DNA of 64,000 nucleotides from Verrucomicrobiota bacterium (GTDB lineage: Bacteria > Verrucomicrobiota > Verrucomicrobiia > Verrucomicrobiales > DEV007). The position numbers and the translations under genes were made by a program. The first letter of the stretch is position 1; the number at the start of each line of letters is the position of its first letter. The notes under the pieces were generated by a model, which did no database searches, was not told the origin of the DNA, and saw only the letters and a list, made by a program, of their open reading frames with translations. Positions 43,946-51,563 of the stretch are shown here, in pieces. The DNA is taken from the NCBI GenBank assembly GCA_018970725.1, contig JAGWVU010000005.1, positions 106,959-170,958 on the forward strand, in the 5' to 3' direction.

Positions 43946-44955
43946 GCTTGGAACAGATCGAGGGCGCGGCGGGCGGAACCATATGCCGCACTGGAATCAC
44001 CGCCGACGGCCCACTCGAAAGTCGTGGTCAGATCATGGGGCGGCAACGGGCTCCGCTTGTAAAACGGAGCCGCCCGGTGGTTGAAACCTTCCCGCACCTC
44101 ATCGAGATACCAGTTGCGGAACCCGGTCTCAGCCAAGCCGCCCCCGATGACCATGAGACCGGGATCGAGAAGGCTGGCCATGTCCGCCAATCCGTAACCG
44201 AGAATCCGCGCCTGTTCCTGGAAGATCTCCAATGCGAGACCGTCGCCCTTTTCGGCATAATCCCGCAACTTCAGCGCCTTCTCCTCAATCGGGGCCTGCA
44301 GTTGATTGAGCGGATGCTCGCGGTGCCTCTCGTGCAGGAGACGCAACTCGAGTTGTCTCCGGATCCCCACCAGGGAAACCCAGGCTTCGAGACACCCCTC
44401 ACGCCCGGCGGAGTCACTGGGCTTGCCGCGCTCATCCTCGAACGGAACCGAGAGATCGCTGACTTCCAAGGCCAATCCGTTGGCTCCTTCATACATCACC
44501 CCGCCCGGGAGGACCAACCCGCCCCCCAGCCCCGTGCCCGGGGCGACGAAGAGCAGACCGGCCTGACGGCCCGGACGCAAAAGCCATTCCCCGTAAGCGG
44601 CGGCGTTGCCATCATTGGTGACGGTGACCGGTTTGCCGCAGCGCGCTTCGTATTGACCGCCAATATCCGTGCCCACCCAATCCTTGGACAAGTTCGCCTG
44701 CCCCCAGATCACGCCCTGGCAACAGGGGGCGGGAACATCCAAACCAATCGCAGCGATCTCCGCCTGCTCGATTCCGCTCTGGGAGCAGAGCTGCGCAAGC
44801 GAGGAATCGAGTTGCTCGAAGGTGCGCTTGTAGCCCTCGCGAACATGGCTGCGGAGTTCGACCAATGGGCCGACCTGCAATCCGTCGGCGCCCAGCAGCA
44901 TCGACTTGACCGTGGTCCCGCCGATATCGAGTCCGGCGAAGTAGGGGGCGCTCAT
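43927..44955 (-). CDS. ROK family sugar kinase (glucokinase-like)
   Basis: A 342-residue ROK family protein without the DNA-binding extension, so an enzyme rather than a repressor. The ATP phosphate loop is LDIGGTTVKSML (9-20), the catalytic Asp lies in TNDGNAAAYGEW, and the second phosphate motif is APGTGLGGGLVLPGG. Probably phosphorylates glucose or a related hexose. The ROK zinc site, usually CxCGxxGCxE, reads DSAGREGCLEAW here, so two of the Cys ligands are lost. The ATG at 44955 overlaps the aldolase stop by 4 bases, giving an fba-kinase operon. Sugar specificity is inferred from family and context. Confidence 0.85.
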   Translation of the reverse strand: MSAPYFAGLDIGGTTVKSMLLGADGLQVGPLVELRSHVREGYKRTFEQLDSSLAQLCSQSGIEQAEIAAIGLDVPAPCCQGVIWGQANLSKDWVGTDIGGQYEARCGKPVTVTNDGNAAAYGEWLLRPGRQAGLLFVAPGTGLGGGLVLPGGVMYEGANGLALEVSDLSVPFEDERGKPSDSAGREGCLEAWVSLVGIRRQLELRLLHERHREHPLNQLQAPIEEKALKLRDYAEKGDGLALEIFQEQARILGYGLADMASLLDPGLMVIGGGLAETGFRNWYLDEVREGFNHRAAPFYKRSPLPPHDLTTTFEWAVGGDSSAAYGSARRALDLFQAQLAKR

Positions 44956-45986
44956 ACCTGACCGAAAATGGACCGTCCCGTGGAAAGCAGGTCTTCACAA
45001 GCGAGTCCGACCCGGGCGGCCATGGACTCCTCGCCTTTCTTGAGGTAGCTCCGCGGATCGTAAGCCTTCTTGTTGCCGACCTCGCCATCGATCTTGAGAA
45101 CCCCCTCGATGTTCTGGCAGATGTGGGTGACGATGGGACGGGTGAACGCATATTGCGTATCCGTATCCACGTTCATCTTGACCACGCCATAGCCCAGGGT
45201 CTCGCGGATCTCCTCGAGACTACTCCCGGAACCACCGTGGAAAACGAGATCAAATTCCGCGCCCGCTCCATATTTGGCCATCACGGCGGCTTGACCCTTC
45301 TGCAGGATGTCCGGACGCAGTTTGACCGCCCCGGGCTTGTAGCTGCCGTGGACGTTGCCGAACGTGGCGGCGAAGGTGTAGCGTCCCACCCCGTTGAGGG
45401 CCTCGTAAACGGCGAGCATGTCCTCCGGCGTCGTGTAGAGCTTCTCCTGCGGGGTATCGTGCGAACCGGCAGCCCCATCCTCCTCGCCGCCGACGACTCC
45501 GGCTTCAACTTCAAGAACGATCTCGTTCTCCGCGCACAGGGCGAGATATTCCTTGGAGAGCGCCATGTTTTCCGCCAGGGGCAGACTCGAGGCGTCGAGC
45601 ATGTGGTTTTGGAAGAGGTTGTTCTTCCCCGCGCGACGCCGCTCCGCCGTGGCCATGATCAAGGTCTTGAGGAAACTGCCGGCCTGTTCCGGGGGACAGT
45701 GATCCGTGTTGAGAGCGATCAGGACATTGTATTGAGCCGCCAAGGTGTGGGCCGCTTCCGCCAACACCACCACCCCCAACGCCGCGTTCTTGTGGTTGAG
45801 TCCGGAAATGAACTGCCCCGCCCCGGTGGAAAATTGGATGATCCCGTCCGACTTTTTGTCCGCGAACCCCTTCAGCGCCGCGTTCAGCGTGCTCAGGTTG
45901 GCGCAGTTGATGGCAGGATACGCATAGCCCCCGGCTTGGGCGGAATCCAGCATGGCGGCGAATTGCTTTGGTGTCGCGATAGGCAT
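44952..45986 (-). CDS. fba: Class II fructose-bisphosphate aldolase
   Basis: A 344-residue zinc-dependent aldolase of the class IIA type, as in E. coli FbaA. It cleaves fructose-1,6-bisphosphate to dihydroxyacetone phosphate and glyceraldehyde-3-phosphate, in the cytosol. Seen: YPAINCANLSTLNA near the N-terminus, NTDHCPPEQ with the zinc His, the metal-binding VEAGVVGGEEDG loop, FGNVHGSYKPG, FHGGSGSS and MNVDTDTQYAFT. ATG 45986 gives the usual N-terminus; an in-frame ATG at 46001 adds five residues. It is first in a leftward operon with the ROK kinase and is divergent from the PPi-type phosphofructokinase, so consecutive steps of glycolysis lie back to back. Confidence 0.95.
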   Translation of the reverse strand: MPIATPKQFAAMLDSAQAGGYAYPAINCANLSTLNAALKGFADKKSDGIIQFSTGAGQFISGLNHKNAALGVVVLAEAAHTLAAQYNVLIALNTDHCPPEQAGSFLKTLIMATAERRRAGKNNLFQNHMLDASSLPLAENMALSKEYLALCAENEIVLEVEAGVVGGEEDGAAGSHDTPQEKLYTTPEDMLAVYEALNGVGRYTFAATFGNVHGSYKPGAVKLRPDILQKGQAAVMAKYGAGAEFDLVFHGGSGSSLEEIRETLGYGVVKMNVDTDTQYAFTRPIVTHICQNIEGVLKIDGEVGNKKAYDPRSYLKKGEESMAARVGLACEDLLSTGRSIFGQV

Positions 45987-46066
45987 AACGGTCCGAACCA
46001 TAACGGCGTTCGGGCTGCGGTCAAGCTAGTGAATCCCCCGCCGTTCCGGCTCTCCGGTTTCCCTTC

Positions 46067-46095
46067 TTGCGCGATGCCCGAATGAAGGGTATAGG
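46067..46095 (+). promoter_or_regulatory. Candidate promoter just before the phosphofructokinase gene
   Basis: TTGCGC (46067-46072), 17 bases, then TATAGG (46090-46095). Transcription from it would begin about 6-8 bases later, at or next to the ATG at 46103, so the message would be nearly leaderless. No Shine-Dalgarno site precedes that ATG. The spacer to the divergent fba gene is only 116 bases. Confidence 0.35.
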
Positions 46096-46102
46096 CCCGC
46101 CA

Positions 46103-47323
46103 ATGGCAAAAAGGATCGCCTTTCTCACCGCCGGTGGCATCGCGCCATGCCTCTCGTCGTCCATCGGGGCGCTGGTCGAACGCTACAACGACCTGGCTCC
46201 GGACGCCGAGTTGATCGGTTATCTTAACGGTTATCAGGGACTCCTTCTGGGCCGGAGCGTCACCTTCCCCGCTTCCCTGCGCAAGAACCATGCCGCCCTC
46301 TATCGGTCCGGCGGCAGCATCATCGGCAACAGCCGGGTGAAGTTGACCAACGTGAAGGATTGCCTGAAGCGTGGCCTCGTCCAACCGGGGGAAACGCCGC
46401 TTCAGGTGGCGGCGGACCGGCTGCGCCAGGACCGGATTGATATTCTCCACACGATTGGTGGGGATGACACCAACACCACCGCCGCGGATCTCGCCGCCTA
46501 CCTCGAGAGCAATGGTTACGGCCTCACGGTCGTGGGCCTGCCGAAAACTGTGGACAACGATGTCTTCCCCATCCGCCAGACCCTCGGGGCATGGACCGCC
46601 GCAGAACAGGGGGCGATTTTTTTCCGCAACATCGCCAACGAAAACACGACCAGCGCCCGCCAGCTCATTATTCACGAGGTGATGGGCCGGCACTGCGGCT
46701 GGCTCGCCGCTGCCACGGCGCGCGACTACCACGCGGGACTCGAGGAGTTTCCTTGGTTCCCCGAGCTGCTGCTCGATCGAGGGCGGTGGGACATCGATGC
46801 CGTTTTCCTGCCGGAGATGGACATGGACTTTGACGCCGAGTGTCAGCGTCTCCGGGAGCGCATGGACCAGACCGACAAAGTCCATGTTTTCCTCAGCGAG
46901 GGAGCCGGCATTGAAACCATCGTCAGGGAATACGAGGCCGGGGGACGCGAGGTGCCCCGGGACGCCTTCAATCACCCCCGAATCGACGAATTGAACCCCG
47001 GACAATGGTTTGCCGGGCAGCTGAAAGCTCGGATCGACGCGGAGAAGGTTCTGGTCCAGAAGAGCGGTTACTTCGCCCGGTCCGCCGCGCCCAACGCAAA
47101 GGATCTGGAGCTGATCAAGGAGTCCGCGTTCGCGGCCGCCGGCTACGCGCTGGACGGACGCAGCGGAGTCGCCGGCCAGGATGAGGAAGCCGCAGGCGCC
47201 ATGTCTTGCATCGCCTTCCCGCGAATCGCCGGAGGCAAGCCGTTCGATATCGATGAACCTTGGTTCACGGATCTTCTGAAGGACATCGGCCAACCGAAAG
47301 GAGCCAGAATCACGACCCACTGA
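46103..47323 (+). CDS. pfp: 6-phosphofructokinase, pyrophosphate-dependent type
   Basis: A 406-residue phosphofructokinase family enzyme. The donor-site motif reads GGDDTNT (119-125); Asp in place of the second Gly of GGDGS in ATP enzymes marks the PPi-dependent form, which phosphorylates fructose-6-phosphate reversibly with pyrophosphate. PKTVDND (148-154) carries the catalytic Asp and VMGRHCGWLAAATA (near 193-206) the sugar-phosphate site. Start ATG 46103 (MAKRIAFLTAGG) is chosen by family likeness; ATG 46082 would add seven residues. Divergent from the aldolase-kinase operon. PPi dependence is by motif, not proven. Confidence 0.9.
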   Translation: MAKRIAFLTAGGIAPCLSSSIGALVERYNDLAPDAELIGYLNGYQGLLLGRSVTFPASLRKNHAALYRSGGSIIGNSRVKLTNVKDCLKRGLVQPGETPLQVAADRLRQDRIDILHTIGGDDTNTTAADLAAYLESNGYGLTVVGLPKTVDNDVFPIRQTLGAWTAAEQGAIFFRNIANENTTSARQLIIHEVMGRHCGWLAAATARDYHAGLEEFPWFPELLLDRGRWDIDAVFLPEMDMDFDAECQRLRERMDQTDKVHVFLSEGAGIETIVREYEAGGREVPRDAFNHPRIDELNPGQWFAGQLKARIDAEKVLVQKSGYFARSAAPNAKDLELIKESAFAAAGYALDGRSGVAGQDEEAAGAMSCIAFPRIAGGKPFDIDEPWFTDLLKDIGQPKGARITTH

Positions 47324-47411
47324 TCCGCATCGCATCGCTCTTCCCTTCCATCGAAATGATCGCCGCGCTCGTCTCAAAGAAAAACAGACGGTCCGGTCAA
47401 TCCCTCCCGAA

Positions 47412-50042
47412 ATGCACGACTTCCCTTCGATCGCCGCGCTTCCCGGACTTCGGGACGCAGAGCCGCGTGCCATTTACGAGGCCCTGATCCGGGAGAACAA
47501 CGCGCTCATTTTCTCGCCGGACCTCGACAACGGGCGGCGCATTGTCACCCAGCGCACCGCAATTCACATGTCCCTCATGGCTCAATGGGCCGAGCGGGAG
47601 CACCGCGCTTTCGGTTACGACCGACCGTTCGCGGTGGCAGCCCTCGGGGGCACCGGCCGGGCGGAGATGACCCCGTGTTCGGACACGGACCTCGCCCTTC
47701 TTTTCGATGACGAGATCGAGGGCAACCCGTTTCGCGAGCGGCTTCAAGCCCAGACCTTACATTCCGGGGAATTCTTCGCCCGCCACGGCTTCACTCCCGG
47801 CCTCCAACCCTTTCAGCTGGAGGACATGGCCCGGTTGGAAGGCAAACAACTCAACGCGTTCATCGACCTCTCCCCGATCTACGATCCCTCGGGACTCGTC
47901 GACCGATTCCGCGAACGGATTCGGTCCACGTTCGATCCCTTCGAACACTTCCTCGAGGTGAGCCGTTTCGGCCCGGGACGCAACAAGGTGATGCCCTCGT
48001 CAGCGCTGGAATTCGAGAGGCTCGATCAATTCGACATCAAGCTCGAGGGACTGCGCACCTTTCTCGGTGGCATCTGGACCCTCGCGATCGAGGGCTTCCG
48101 CCACAGCAGGGAGGTCTACGCGGAACTCGAGGACCCCCGCGATCTCGAGGCCTATGAGTTCCTCCTCCGCATCCGCTGCTTCATTCACCTTCGCCGCGGC
48201 ACCCGCCTGCCCGAAAAAGCGGATGGCACCCACCCCGAGGACCTCCTCAATTTCAACGACTTCCTCAGTTTCGACGAGCTTCTCCCCGAGACCGCAACGG
48301 AGTCGGATCGCCGTGAGTTCAGTCACGATGTCCGCTCCCGGATCCTCTCCGCCCGGCGCCGGGTCATCGCCTTTGCCCGGGGCGTGATCGGCCGGGAATT
48401 GCAACGGGGCCGGGGCCGCAATCGCTCCCGCTCGGTCATCGTGGAACCGGGGGGCCTGCGGCATGTCGGCGCGGATCCGGGTGCCCCGGCCTCGGAACGC
48501 AGCAGCGCCGCCCTGCAACTGCTGCTCTGTTCCCAACGCTACGGAGTCACCATCAATCCTTCGGAACTCGAAGGCACGTTCGACGGGGCGGGAGATTGGT
48601 TGGAACCGGTCCCGGAACTCGCCGCCCTCTTTTACGAGCCGCGCGGCAGTCTGGCGGCCACCTTCGAGTTTCTCTCGCAGGTCGAGGGAGCCGAGGAGCG
48701 ACTCTTTCCGGGCCATGACCGGTTCGCGTCGTCCATCGAGGCCCGGGTGCTTTTTGAACGCAACTGGTGCCGGGGCACCCTTTCCCGACGCAAGTTGGAG
48801 GCCCTGCAACGCCAGGTCGAAGAGGGAACAGCGATGATGGAATCGGCCGTCTCGTCCGAGCGGCTGCTCGACTATGAACATGGGCTCAGCCCGACGCTCG
48901 AGGCCGCCCTGCTCGACGCGGATCACCTTGCCGCGGTCAAGCTCGCGCTCAAAACCAAGCGGCTTCCGGTGACCGAGGACGATTTGCAGGCGCTCGACGA
49001 TCCCACGCTTCCGCCCGAGGAGCGATACGGGTCCGGGTTCTCGAAAATCCCCTTGGCGGAATACTACACGCCCTTCCGCACCCGGGGAGGTTTCCCGCCG
49101 GAGACGCTTGCCATCACCGGGTTTCTCGTGACCAACCGACGGGCTTTCAAGCGGGTTGCCGAGGATGGCTTCAACGACGACGACAAGGTGGCCTCTTTTG
49201 CCGCGCATTGCGGGGACGAGCAACGGCTCCGCGCCCTCTTCGTCTTCACGTATGCGGATCGCTTCGAATGGGAGAGCGAATTCATCGTGCCGTCCCGTTG
49301 GTTCAACATCCGGGAACTCTATCTCAAGGCGATCCAACGGTTCCGGCCCGGGCACGACAGCACCAAAGCCCTCCGGGATGCAGGCTACACCGAGGCCGAG
49401 CTCGCCGTGCTCAGCGACTTCGGACTGGATTTTTTCAGCGGCATGTATCGCCGCCACGCCGCCCGCTTCGGCTCCCATCTTCTCGGCATCGCCTCTCGGT
49501 CCGGCAACGATCCGTCCCCCAAGGCCGCGATTGTCCGCGACGGCACCGCCACGCTTCTGGGAGTGGCGGCACGAGACTTCCCGGGTTTGGCCGCCTGCAT
49601 CACCGGGGAGATTTGGAAGAGCGGCTACTCGCTTGCCCAGGCGAACCTTTTTTCCGCCATCAACCACGGACTCGCGCTCGATTTCTTCCACGTTTCCCCC
49701 TCGGGCCCAGCCCCTTCGGAAGACTTGGCCCGGCGCGTGGAGCACGCCATCCGCGCCCACCAGCACATCGGCCCCGAAGATGAGCGGCATCTGGCGGACA
49801 TCGACGGGGAACTGAGCCTCGACGAAGTGCGCCCCGGGCAATACCGACTCCGCCACAACACCCCCAAGGACACCGCCGGTTTGGTCTACGCCCTCTGTTA
49901 CAAGGTCCTCCGCCATCTGCACGGCAACATCCACGGCCTCAAGTCGCAGGTCGCCCGGGGGCAGTCCTTCATTTCCATCTACCTTAGCCTTCCCCCGGAC
50001 CAATCCTTGCCCCGGGCCAGACAACTCGTGGCAGCCTGGTGA
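47412..50042 (+). CDS. GlnD-like nucleotidyltransferase with degenerate HD region
   Basis: An 876-residue protein with the plan of GlnD, the [protein-PII] uridylyltransferase that senses glutamine. The nucleotidyltransferase site is intact: ALGGTGRAEMTPCSDTDLALLFDD (78-100), with G79, G80, D91 and D93. The adjoining GlnD-type helical domain covers about 200-340. The middle region, where GlnD has the HD uridylyl-removing domain, lacks an HHxxxHD-type motif, although the FVFTYADRFEW segment after it still matches. One ACT-like unit is visible near 715-765 (DFPGLAACITGEIWKSGY...ALDFFHV). So the uridylylating half may be active and the removing half not. No glnB or glnK gene is nearby. It starts at ATG 47412 without a Shine-Dalgarno site. 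Confidence 0.72.
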   Translation: MHDFPSIAALPGLRDAEPRAIYEALIRENNALIFSPDLDNGRRIVTQRTAIHMSLMAQWAEREHRAFGYDRPFAVAALGGTGRAEMTPCSDTDLALLFDDEIEGNPFRERLQAQTLHSGEFFARHGFTPGLQPFQLEDMARLEGKQLNAFIDLSPIYDPSGLVDRFRERIRSTFDPFEHFLEVSRFGPGRNKVMPSSALEFERLDQFDIKLEGLRTFLGGIWTLAIEGFRHSREVYAELEDPRDLEAYEFLLRIRCFIHLRRGTRLPEKADGTHPEDLLNFNDFLSFDELLPETATESDRREFSHDVRSRILSARRRVIAFARGVIGRELQRGRGRNRSRSVIVEPGGLRHVGADPGAPASERSSAALQLLLCSQRYGVTINPSELEGTFDGAGDWLEPVPELAALFYEPRGSLAATFEFLSQVEGAEERLFPGHDRFASSIEARVLFERNWCRGTLSRRKLEALQRQVEEGTAMMESAVSSERLLDYEHGLSPTLEAALLDADHLAAVKLALKTKRLPVTEDDLQALDDPTLPPEERYGSGFSKIPLAEYYTPFRTRGGFPPETLAITGFLVTNRRAFKRVAEDGFNDDDKVASFAAHCGDEQRLRALFVFTYADRFEWESEFIVPSRWFNIRELYLKAIQRFRPGHDSTKALRDAGYTEAELAVLSDFGLDFFSGMYRRHAARFGSHLLGIASRSGNDPSPKAAIVRDGTATLLGVAARDFPGLAACITGEIWKSGYSLAQANLFSAINHGLALDFFHVSPSGPAPSEDLARRVEHAIRAHQHIGPEDERHLADIDGELSLDEVRPGQYRLRHNTPKDTAGLVYALCYKVLRHLHGNIHGLKSQVARGQSFISIYLSLPPDQSLPRARQLVAAW

Positions 50043-50073
50043 GCCTCCCACATCCTCCGCCGCACGTCTTCCC

Positions 50074-51252
50074 ATGAAACGTTCCGCCGTCCGCCGCGTC
50101 GTTCTGCCCATGGTCGTCGGGACCGTTCTGGCAACCTGCGTCGGCTGGTGGACCTTCGAGACCCTGCTGGCCCCAACCGTGCAGCGGACCCTGCGGAACC
50201 GGCTGCGGGCGGAAGGCCACCAGGGCGTCGAAGCCAGGGTGCGGTTTTTCACCGTCAGTCTCCGGGGCATACTCCCCACACCGGCGGCCCGGGAGGCGGT
50301 CGAAGCCACTTGCAACCCGACTGGCGGATGGGGCCTGAGGGCGCGCGCCGTGGACAACCGCATCAAGGTTCCCCCATCACTCACCACGGTTGAAGTGACC
50401 TCCGGCGGACTTCGCGCCACCGGCTGGGTCCGGGACGAAACGGAGCGGGAGGCTCTTCTTGACCTCGCCCTGCGCCAAGGCGGGTTCGAGCGTGACCAAA
50501 TCGATGTCAGCGGGGTCCAAGTCTTTCCTTGCGTCATCCCCACGGGCTCCCGGGCCATCAGCCTGAGCACTCCGGCCACCGCCCGCGTGGTCAGCGGCTT
50601 GGACTGGCTCCACGCGTTGTGGGACGCGATGCCCAAAATGCCGCGTCTTGAGGGAAATCCCGAGGGCCGGGCCCTGCGCCTCCGCGGACGGGTCGCCACG
50701 GAGGTGGAACGTGAATCCACGATCCGCTGGGTCGCCTCCATCCGGCCGGATCTCAAGGTGGACGGCAGCCGGATCGAACTCGATCCCCGGACCCGTCCGC
50801 TCCAACTTCCCGCCGCTGGATCGCCTCCCCCTCCGGACAGTTGGCTGCAACCTCTGGCCAACGGTCTGGCCGCGCGTCCTTCCCTCCGGTTTCGGGCCGC
50901 CCACCAAAGCACTCCGGCCTCCCTCTCCGGTTTGGTCCCGGCCGCGGGAGATTGGGTCAGCACCCTGAACCCCCAGGGCAAATGGGGGAGCCACCTCAAG
51001 GTATCACCCGTCATCCGGCCGAACCCAGAGGAGGATTTGGCCCCGGCCACCTTGGCATCACTGATCAATGCCGTTTCCGGTTTGCGCGAAGGCCTTTTGG
51101 AATATGAGCCCGGCGGCCTGTTGATCCAGGGCGAGGGGGAGCCCGGCCAAATCAAAGCCTTGCGCGCCATCGATCTCGAGCCGTTCCTTCCCGATCTGAC
51201 CCGCGTTGAAGTCAGATCCTCTGGTTCCAACCCGGTGCCCCCCACCCCATGA
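50074..51252 (+). CDS. Membrane-anchored envelope protein with BON-like repeats
   Basis: A 392-residue protein with one N-terminal membrane anchor (VVLPMVVGTVLATCVGWW) and a large extracytoplasmic part of repeated alpha/beta units resembling BON domains: LRATGWVRDETEREALLDLAL (about 110-130), LRLRGRVATEVERESTIRWV (about 207-226) and LLIQGEGEPGQIKALRAI near the C-terminus. BON domains bind phospholipid or link to the envelope and occur with OmpA-type proteins, but no OmpA domain is seen here. It ends in a 4-base overlap (ATGA) with the next small membrane protein gene, so the two work together. Lies 31 bases after the GlnD-like gene. Confidence 0.6.
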   Translation: MKRSAVRRVVLPMVVGTVLATCVGWWTFETLLAPTVQRTLRNRLRAEGHQGVEARVRFFTVSLRGILPTPAAREAVEATCNPTGGWGLRARAVDNRIKVPPSLTTVEVTSGGLRATGWVRDETEREALLDLALRQGGFERDQIDVSGVQVFPCVIPTGSRAISLSTPATARVVSGLDWLHALWDAMPKMPRLEGNPEGRALRLRGRVATEVERESTIRWVASIRPDLKVDGSRIELDPRTRPLQLPAAGSPPPPDSWLQPLANGLAARPSLRFRAAHQSTPASLSGLVPAAGDWVSTLNPQGKWGSHLKVSPVIRPNPEEDLAPATLASLINAVSGLREGLLEYEPGGLLIQGEGEPGQIKALRAIDLEPFLPDLTRVEVRSSGSNPVPPTP

Positions 51253-51464
51253 ACGAGATTATCTCCACCTTTCTTGAGGAACTCGACCCCTTCTGGCACT
51301 TTCTCATTCCGGTGATCGTTTCCGGATTTGTCGGTTGTCTACTGGGCGTCACCCTCTCCTGCCTTTTCTGCAAGCCCCGGTCCGGACAGCCCGGTCCGCC
51401 TCCCGCCGCGCCCGCTCCTTCCGAAAGCCCCACGGTTCCCGGCCCCGACCCCCGTCCGCAGTAG
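51249..51464 (+). CDS. Small single-span membrane protein
   Basis: A 71-residue protein with an acidic N-terminus, one membrane span (about 18-40: FLIPVIVSGFVGCLLGVTLSC) and a Pro-rich cytoplasmic or periplasmic tail. Its ATG lies inside the stop of the BON-like gene, which strongly supports that it is real. No family is recognised. It probably associates with its upstream partner in the envelope; the three cysteines in or near the membrane are of note. Confidence 0.7.
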   Translation: MNEIISTFLEELDPFWHFLIPVIVSGFVGCLLGVTLSCLFCKPRSGQPGPPPAAPAPSESPTVPGPDPRPQ

Positions 51465-51563
51465 CCCGCATTTCTCAACTCTCACGAAGGATTCCGGGGA
51501 GAGCGGAACGCAGCAGGAATGCCATGGGGCAAGCCGCACCAGCGAGTGCTCGTGAAATGCGGG

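Noticed and set aside
48000..51299. 1099-codon open frame on the minus strand
   Set aside because: Spans two well-supported genes in antisense, with no family features.
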